A stretch of DNA of 24,879 bases, from positions 1-24,879 of the forward strand of contig NZ_JAHACR010000029.1 of assembly GCF_018375725.1 (NCBI RefSeq), in the 5' to 3' direction. Position numbers and translations under genes: made by a program. Below are positions 20,173 to 24,879 of this stretch, piece by piece. Numbering within the stretch: position 1 is the stretch's first letter; every line of letters begins with the position of its first letter. The stretch is from Burkholderia sp. (GTDB lineage: Bacteria; Pseudomonadota; Gammaproteobacteria; Burkholderiales; Burkholderiaceae). The notes below the pieces were generated by a model. That model saw only the letters and a list, made by a program, of their open reading frames with translations. It made no database searches and was not told the origin of the DNA.

Positions 20173-22176
20173 ATGAAACAGCAAAGCAACAACTTGCCAA
20201 AAAACAACCGTTGCGACGGAAATCTGACGAAATTGGAATTCGCGCAACGTCTCGTGGACGTCTTCCCTGGCTTTCGCAAGGATGACGATGTGTCGGGCGC
20301 CGATCTCGTTGACTGGATGAACGAGCACCTGGACGAGATCAAACAGGTCAAGGGTCTTCTGAAGGATATCCGTGCGATCTTCCCAGCCTTCGGGAGAGAA
20401 GGTGATGTCGATGGTGGAGATCTGGTCGCTTGGGTCAATGAGACCTTCGCCGATCAATTTCCGAACACCGTCCTGTCGCCCCGCCTTTTCGAGGGCAACT
20501 GGAACCATCTGTTCGGACCTGGCCGTGCGGAAACACAATGCCGTATCGTGGTCGATGTCGCGAACGACAAGCTCGTTGCCGCGCAGGCGCACGATGGTCT
20601 GAAGTGGATTGCTCTGTCCCAAGCAGAGAAGGATGATGTGTCTGAGTCGCTTTTCGGGGCGAACGACGTCAGCGAGGACCCGGAAGAATGGGATCTTTCG
20701 CCGATCGAGTCGCTTCCGCAGTGGGCTACCGACGAAAAACTGGAGAAGTCGGCTGGTCAGCTTGCATATGAGCGTGATTTGGCAGCTCAGCCAAACTACG
20801 AGGATGGAGCACGGCGACCAGGCTGGGTTCAGCTCGGCGATGTTGCCAAAGACTCGTGGGAGCGAAATCCAACGGATCGAAAACTTCCGGAAACCCATCA
20901 GGTCCAGTACGTCATCCGCTCACTGAGCGAAGGCGACAAAGATCTTGATGGTGCGGTCGGCGCATTCTGGTCGAACAACGACGGCTGGGGCGACCTCAAA
21001 TCTGCGACTCGTTTCACGACGAAGGAGCGGATGGAAGGAAATCTTCCGGTCTCGTCGAAGGGCGACTCAGAATGGATGTTGGTCGAAGAAGCGCTCGACT
21101 TCACCCGGAAACTGCAGGAATCGGTGTCTCCGGTCGCTGAATTCGAGGCTAAGGTTGCGTCGGCATTGGAAGCTGCATCTGGGCTGAAAGTTGTCTTCAG
21201 TTCAATGTTGCAGGATCGGTCCGAGCACAACGCGATCTACCATGCCCACTCTGGGCAAACGGCAGAAATCGTCAGTGCCGGTATCGATCCCAATAAGGAG
21301 ACGGACTGGGATGAAGAGGCGCTTCCGTTCCTGAAGGTTCGCTTCGCGGATGGTCTGGAAGTCACTGCGTTCGGCGAGGAGCTTTTCAGCCATGACGCAC
21401 GGTTCTTCACTCTGTATTCCGCTGTCCTCGGTGGGTACGCTGCTGCACGTGAAAGCGAAAAATTCGTCGGCCCGTACCATCTGGAAACGGAGGGCACGGA
21501 GGCGGATAAGCAGGCCTACCTGACCGCGCTCGAAGAAGCGGTGACGCCGGTTATCCAGTGCTTCCAAGCCTCATGGACACCGCAAGAGTTCCGTGTGGGA
21601 AATGTGGTGAAACTACCGGTGAACGACCTGCTGTACTCGGTCGCTGATCTGCTGGAGAAGCGCTGGGAGAAGGCCGGTACGCCAGGCTGTGCCGTTGAGC
21701 TTGTGCTGGGCGACGTCGAAAACGTCCGTCGGGGTAACAAGCTCGATGGTGACCGCTCGGTTCGTTCGGTCCTCGACGAAGCTTCGAGCCTTCTGGAAGA
21801 GTGGATTGCTGATGGCAAGTCAGCTTCAATGAAGGAATCCGCGGCTCTCGAACAGGCTCGTGCGTACTTGTCTGCTGCTGTTGAGCAGACCGGGAAACTG
21901 CCGGAAGGCGAACCGACGAAGGTTCGCAAGACGGTAATCCAGTTCACGGTGCTGCATGACGACGGGCAAGATTTGTCGTCGACGTCGCTTCGCGATATCG
22001 CATACGAGTGCGGTGAGGGCGGCTATATCGGCGGTGGTCTCGCCGTGGTCTCGAACGAAGCCCTGACGCGTCAGCAGGTTGACGCCGAAGCAGCCAAGCT
22101 CGGATCGGATGCTTCGTTCTTCGATATCGATCCGGAGGAAGACGGCCAATCGGTTTCGCCTTCGCCCGGTATGTGA
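20173..22176 (+). CDS. Large acidic hypothetical protein (667 residues) with internal duplication
   Basis: The N-terminal 100 residues hold two copies of one unit: FPGFRKDDDVSGADLVDWMN at 31-50 and FPAFGREGDVDGGDLVAWVN at 70-89, sharing FP.F....DV.G.DLV.W.N. A middle region (about 385-445) includes KVVFSSMLQDRSEHNAIYH, SGQTAEIVSAG and LKVRFADGLEVTAFGEELF, a module I recall from other plasmid proteins. A C-terminal module has TVLHDDGQDLSS and the ending GSDASFFDIDPEE. No enzymatic motif recognised and no signal peptide from this start. GGAG lies 5 nt before ATG 20173, within a hairpin. The last codons and stop lie in a repeated 3' element with a terminator. Confidence 0.75.
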   Translation: MKQQSNNLPKNNRCDGNLTKLEFAQRLVDVFPGFRKDDDVSGADLVDWMNEHLDEIKQVKGLLKDIRAIFPAFGREGDVDGGDLVAWVNETFADQFPNTVLSPRLFEGNWNHLFGPGRAETQCRIVVDVANDKLVAAQAHDGLKWIALSQAEKDDVSESLFGANDVSEDPEEWDLSPIESLPQWATDEKLEKSAGQLAYERDLAAQPNYEDGARRPGWVQLGDVAKDSWERNPTDRKLPETHQVQYVIRSLSEGDKDLDGAVGAFWSNNDGWGDLKSATRFTTKERMEGNLPVSSKGDSEWMLVEEALDFTRKLQESVSPVAEFEAKVASALEAASGLKVVFSSMLQDRSEHNAIYHAHSGQTAEIVSAGIDPNKETDWDEEALPFLKVRFADGLEVTAFGEELFSHDARFFTLYSAVLGGYAAARESEKFVGPYHLETEGTEADKQAYLTALEEAVTPVIQCFQASWTPQEFRVGNVVKLPVNDLLYSVADLLEKRWEKAGTPGCAVELVLGDVENVRRGNKLDGDRSVRSVLDEASSLLEEWIADGKSASMKESAALEQARAYLSAAVEQTGKLPEGEPTKVRKTVIQFTVLHDDGQDLSSTSLRDIAYECGEGGYIGGGLAVVSNEALTRQQVDAEAAKLGSDASFFDIDPEEDGQSVSPSPGM

Positions 22177-22237
22177 TCTATCGAGCCGGCCCGCCCGCCG
22201 TGTGCAATCCCCTTTCGAGGGGTTTGCCCGGCGGGCA
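22168..22237 (+). repeat. 3' terminator-bearing repeat, copy 1
   Basis: The segment from GGTATGTGATCTATC to CGGCGGGCA recurs at 23588-23658 with few differences. Here it contributes the last codons and the TGA stop of the 667-residue gene. In copy 2 it lies wholly downstream of the stop. Confidence 0.85.
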
Positions 22238-22250
22238 GTATTTTCCTTTT
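22193..22250 (+). terminator. Rho-independent terminator after the 667-residue gene
   Basis: GCCCGCCG (22193-22200) pairs with CGGCGGGC (22229-22236). Inside it GCAA pairs with TTGC, and CCCCT-TTCG-AGGGG (22209-22222) forms the tip. The tail AGTATTTTCCTTTT follows. The stem is long and stable; the T run is interrupted. Confidence 0.82.
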
Positions 22251-22253
22251 AAA

Positions 22254-22318
22254 CCCTCGCGGGGAGCGCGCTTCCCGCTACGGGGACGCTTCTCGCATCA
22301 ATTTTTTGGAGAAGCAAC
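22254..22318 (+). promoter_or_regulatory. Structured leader with SD-sequestering hairpin
   Basis: GCGGG (22259-22263) pairs with CCCGC (22274-22278), flanked by CCC and GGG. Then GCTTCTC (22288-22294) pairs perfectly with GAGAAGC (22309-22315) over a 14-nt T-rich loop. The GGAG of the ribosome binding site (22308-22311) lies in the 3' arm, just before ATG 22319. There is no recognisable promoter between the terminator and this leader, so transcription may come by read-through. Confidence 0.55.
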
Positions 22319-23566
22319 ATGAGCAATGAACAAGGGAAACTGCCGGAAGTTGCGGAATTGGCCGTTGAAAATCTGCAGGTCGGCGACAAGGTCGATCTGA
22401 ACTCGTGTCCGTTCCTCAAGGAACGCGCCTCGGCCGACTTCGAGTACGCCGTTGTCGAATCAGTCGAGCGCGAAACGCCCGCGTGCGTGGCAGTAAGCTA
22501 CCAAGACCATGGTGTTGTGGGATATCCGATCGGATGCAAGCTGAAGGTTTCGTCGGAAACCTTGGCTGACCGGAAACTGCAGCAAGTGGGCCCGATGCTC
22601 GATTACTTCATCGCTGATAAGGCCGAGATCCCGCACGTTGGGATCTGCCTCGATGACGAGGATCGCGCGACGCTTGTTTCCTGGGACCTCCCTGCAGGCG
22701 CCGAAGAGCGGTCCAACCTCGAATTGCTGGTGATCGGAGTTGTCAACGCAGCAAACGTATCGGGCGTGACGACCGTTTCCGGACTTCTCGCGGCCGGCGC
22801 AACCCACTGCAGCACGCGCCGGATCGATGGCCGGATGAATCAGGAGCAGCAATCTGTCTACGACCGGCTAATGGCCGCAGCCGTGGAAAGCGGGAAACTG
22901 CCAAAGACGGTCGATGGCATCCGCGAATCGCTGGCGTCCTTGGTCGAGTTGGATGTGGCCAGCGGCGAGCCGGTGTTCCAGCCAAATCTGGCTGGTTACG
23001 CCGGACAGGCTGCGGCGAAGGAACTCATCGGCAACTGGGATGAGGCTTTGCGGAGCGACCCCAATGGCAAGATCGTTGGGAACCTCATCGGCGACGTGGA
23101 CGACACGATTGCAGCCCTGAAGGTGTTTCGTGATCGCGCGTCGGCTGTTTTGCCAGAGCGGCATCAGGCCGGCGCGATCGTGAATCTGCCGGAGACGTTT
23201 CATCATGCGGCCGGCGTCGCGCATTTTAACGGCCAGGTTATGGCAGCGGCAAAGGTGATCGCGACCTTGGACAAGGCCGAGTCATTCATCGTCGGTTTCG
23301 AAGGCGATGAACTGCAGGAAGGCATCGACGATCTGCTGCGAGAGATCCGGACCGCGAGCGGAGCATTGAAAGCGCAATGGAAACTTCCGGAAGCCGAGCA
23401 GGAGCTTGGAGAAGACGAGATCCGTGATTTCCTGACGGATCGAATCGAAAGAGGCGACATGGCGCTGGAAGACGTCACGAAAATGATGGCGCGGTATGGC
23501 CTCATGGACCCGAAGGCTTTCCAAGTTGAAATGCGTGAGCGCATGCAGAACCACCGCAACGAGTAG
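22319..23566 (+). CDS. Acidic hypothetical protein (415 residues)
   Basis: Residues 18-75 (LQVGDKVDLNSCPFLKE, ADFEYAVVESVERETPACVA, YQDHGVVGYPIGCKLKV) match a small module common at the start of plasmid and phage proteins (GDxVDL-SCPxLK, FEYAxV, VGYP). The middle (EQQSVYDRLMAAAVESGKLP to ATLDKAESF) is helical and the C-terminus is charged and helical (DEIRDFLTDRIERGDMALED). No catalytic motif or membrane segment recognised. GGAG precedes ATG 22319 within a hairpin. It follows the 667-residue gene after a terminator and has its own copy of the same terminator, so the two units seem built from the same parts. Confidence 0.75.
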   Translation: MSNEQGKLPEVAELAVENLQVGDKVDLNSCPFLKERASADFEYAVVESVERETPACVAVSYQDHGVVGYPIGCKLKVSSETLADRKLQQVGPMLDYFIADKAEIPHVGICLDDEDRATLVSWDLPAGAEERSNLELLVIGVVNAANVSGVTTVSGLLAAGATHCSTRRIDGRMNQEQQSVYDRLMAAAVESGKLPKTVDGIRESLASLVELDVASGEPVFQPNLAGYAGQAAAKELIGNWDEALRSDPNGKIVGNLIGDVDDTIAALKVFRDRASAVLPERHQAGAIVNLPETFHHAAGVAHFNGQVMAAAKVIATLDKAESFIVGFEGDELQEGIDDLLREIRTASGALKAQWKLPEAEQELGEDEIRDFLTDRIERGDMALEDVTKMMARYGLMDPKAFQVEMRERMQNHRNE

Positions 23567-23587
23567 CAGGATCGCTCGCCGGTACCT

Positions 23588-23658
23588 GGTATGTGATCTA
23601 TCAAGCTGGAACCCGCCCGCCGTTGCAAGCCCCTTTCGAGGGGTTTGCCCGGCGGGCA
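23588..23658 (+). repeat. 3' terminator-bearing repeat, copy 2
   Basis: Matches 22168-22237 through GGTATGTGATCTATC, the GCCCGCCG stem, the TTCG-tipped inner hairpin and CGGCGGGCA. It starts 21 nt after the stop codon of the 415-residue gene. Confidence 0.85.
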
Positions 23659-23666
23659 TTTTTATT
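23615..23666 (+). terminator. Rho-independent terminator after the 415-residue gene
   Basis: GCCCGCCG (23615-23622) pairs with CGGCGGGC (23650-23657), with an inner GCAA/TTGC and CCCCT-TTCG-AGGGG hairpin, followed by ATTTTTATT. Confidence 0.88.
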
Positions 23667-23695
23667 GGCGCGCTCGATCCACGCGATTTCGACCT

Positions 23696-23718
23696 TTCCC
23701 CGGTTTCGGTTCGGGGAA
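23696..23718 (+). promoter_or_regulatory. Hairpin in the region before the 74-residue gene
   Basis: TTCCCCG (23696-23702) pairs with CGGGGAA (23712-23718) over a 9-nt loop, without a T run after it. It may be part of the leader of the next unit. I could not define a promoter between 23667 and 23848. Confidence 0.35.
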
Positions 23719-23848
23719 GTTTCCTAGAAAGCCAACGTTTATAGGACTCCGATAGGGATTGTTCCGCCAGCTGCTGCCGGGTACGCTAACCCGATAGACG
23801 CGGCTGCAAACGTGACGACTGTTTAGCCATAGGAAAACGGAGTAGGAA

Positions 23849-24073
23849 ATGAAACTAGCCAACTGGCGCGAGTTTGACGAAGGCGAAGAGTGGTTCGCAG
23901 GTAGGGCGCTTTGGGTATGGGCACCCTCCTGGAACGAACCTCGCTTGGTCACGGCAGATCGCGGAGACGACTTCGACTGGTTTTACGCGAGTGGCCCAAA
24001 GCTCGAAGATGCAAGCTGGGAGTTCCCGACGCACTGCTGCGATCCTGTGCCACCGGCCCAGCCGGTAGTCTGA
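23849..24073 (+). CDS. Hypothetical small protein
   Basis: The product has 74 residues and is acidic and rich in tryptophan (NWREFDEGEEWF, LWVWAPSWNEP, DWFYASG, SWEFPTHC). The order of aromatic strands ending in a proline-rich tail (VPPAQP) is reminiscent of small DUF551-like phage proteins, but the match is weak. AGGAA and GGAG lie upstream of ATG 23849. Function unknown. Confidence 0.65.
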   Translation: MKLANWREFDEGEEWFAGRALWVWAPSWNEPRLVTADRGDDFDWFYASGPKLEDASWEFPTHCCDPVPPAQPVV

Positions 24074-24139
24074 AAACACCACGGAAACCACGAGCACTGG
24101 AAGCCGGGCGTAATCGAACTCGAATAGGAAAAACGCACC

Positions 24140-24487
24140 ATGACCGCAGAACAGCAGGGCCACGACGCATTCGTTACGTTCAGCTCGGATGCGTACAACG
24201 CGGGCTTCCGCCTCACGCTGTACGTTGACGGTGGCGCTCGCTCCAGCGCGGCCCTAGTGTCGGTGAATAAGGCACTCGCTAAGCCGTTCGGCCAAGTCCC
24301 GTTGGCCGTCCGCGCACTAGCGTTCGCCCTGCAACAGGACGGCTACCCCGTTGAATGTAGCACCCACGGTAACTCATGGTTTCCCGTCACTGAGCCGACG
24401 TTCGACGCCATGACGTACTACCGCCTGTTGCCCAAGCCCGGTATGCCCGAGGCCCCCGTAACAGAACCGGACTCGGACGAGTTCTGA
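24140..24487 (+). CDS. Hypothetical protein
   Basis: The product has 115 residues, is soluble, and likely has a beta-rich start (DAFVTFSSDAYNAGFRLTLY) and a helix (VPLAVRALAFALQQ), with an acidic, proline-rich tail. AGGAA lies upstream of ATG 24140. No family recognised. Confidence 0.65.
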   Translation: MTAEQQGHDAFVTFSSDAYNAGFRLTLYVDGGARSSAALVSVNKALAKPFGQVPLAVRALAFALQQDGYPVECSTHGNSWFPVTEPTFDAMTYYRLLPKPGMPEAPVTEPDSDEF

Positions 24488-24590
24488 GCAACCTTTGCAA
24501 CGGAAGCTGAGTAAACGGCCGTGATCGATCGCCAGAACTACTGACTACACGGAAGACGAGAGCCGGCCGCGGCGGCGAAGGAAGAGACAA

Positions 24591-24767
24591 ATGCTTATCA
24601 GGATTGAAGTTTCGAACGCCGAGCTCGAAGCAATGGAGTGCGACTCTATCGACGAGTTCGAGGAACAGATCCGCAATCAGCTGGATAACGGCGTTGTTAC
24701 GAGCGACGGCGGTACCGGAGCTGATTGGATGGCCGAGTACGGCCTTGAAATTGTCAAAGTAGATTGA
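24591..24767 (+). CDS. Small acidic protein (58 residues)
   Basis: ATG 24591 has GGAAGA about 5 nt upstream. The product is acidic: a strand (MLIRIEVS), a helix (NAELEAMECDSIDEFEEQI), then a turn rich in Gly and Asp and a final strand (YGLEIVKVD). It could be a small helix-strand DNA mimic or partner protein; that is only suggested by its charge. Good codon composition and ribosome binding site support it as a real gene. Confidence 0.6.
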   Translation: MLIRIEVSNAELEAMECDSIDEFEEQIRNQLDNGVVTSDGGTGADWMAEYGLEIVKVD

Positions 24768-24787
24768 GCGTAAGCCCACTCCGCATT

Positions 24788-24879
24788 TTCAAATTCCGAT
24801 CAGGATGATTCCCACCAGGAAGTCCGGTGCTATACTCGTAACCGCTTTCCCTCGGTAGCTGGTCCGTTTTCCAGCCTGC
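24788..24879 (+). repeat. 92-bp promoter-leader repeat, copy 2, at the window edge
   Basis: 86 of 92 bases match 19755-19846. It contains TTCC (24809-24812), 5 nt, GGAA (24818-24821), TGC-TATACT (-10 at 24831-24836) and leader hairpin 1 GCTGG (24858-24862) with CCAGC (24871-24875). A new transcription unit should start here and continue outside the window. Confidence 0.9.
24809..24836 (+). promoter_or_regulatory. Promoter of the next unit
   Basis: The TTCC-N5-GGAA dyad and extended -10 TGC-TATACT keep the spacing of the promoter at 19776-19803 (9 nt from GGAA to the -10). Spacer bases of the dyad differ while its arms are kept, as expected for a binding site. Confidence 0.65.

Noticed and set aside
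1..24879. CRISPR array, insertion sequence, integrase or rRNA
   Set aside because: No regularly spaced short repeats, transposase or recombinase motifs, or rRNA-like sequence were seen on either strand.

Overview
The window looks like a chromosomal stretch of a Burkholderia-type betaproteobacterium that runs into an accessory region (genomic island, integrated plasmid or prophage-like element). The genus is inferred from overall high GC, GC-rich third codon positions, two DUF4148 secreted proteins around a Porin_4-type porin, and an H-NS protein of the betaproteobacterial kind. No rRNA, complete tRNA, CRISPR array, integrase or transposase was found.

Left part (1-4112) looks like ordinary chromosome. 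It holds a DUF4148 protein, a doubtful small lipoprotein, a porin with a clear terminator, a second DUF4148 protein, a secreted protein with a DUF4148-like tail, and a ZIP-like membrane protein. A 27-bp motif built on GTCA repeats 11 bp apart occurs twice around the porin/DUF4148 genes and suggests a shared OmpR/PhoB-type regulator.

Transition (4113-6362). An SRAP (YedK/HMCES-like) protein that must start at GTG, so that its catalytic cysteine is residue 2, seems to lack its C-terminus. It is followed in the same orientation by an H-NS-family protein. A 630-bp stretch with little convincing coding then leads into the island.

Middle part (6363-14596) is a dense, co-directional run of small orphan genes. 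Most have a good Shine-Dalgarno (SD) sequence, and several overlap as ATGA or TGATG. Recognisable members are a DUF4326 protein, a free-standing FtsK-gamma-like winged helix, a CxxC zinc-binding candidate, three small membrane proteins, and a DUF7662-HNH nuclease that may be a defence gene.

Right part (14597-24879) is the most unusual. Several transcription units share one 5' architecture: a TTCC-N5-GGAA dyad over the -35 region, a TATAnT -10, a leader hairpin of the type GCTGG-loop-CCAGC, a second GC-rich hairpin, and a last hairpin whose 3' arm contains or overlaps the SD. The last hairpin differs in sequence at four genes while pairing is kept, which points to RNA-level control of a family of genes. 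One promoter-leader copy (92 bp) recurs at the right edge with 86 of 92 bases identical, so a further unit probably begins just outside the window. A terminator element of about 70 bp also occurs twice. The controlled genes include a small kinase-fold-like protein, a 28-residue ORF that is only a signal peptide, and large acidic orphan proteins of 667, 415 and 357 residues.
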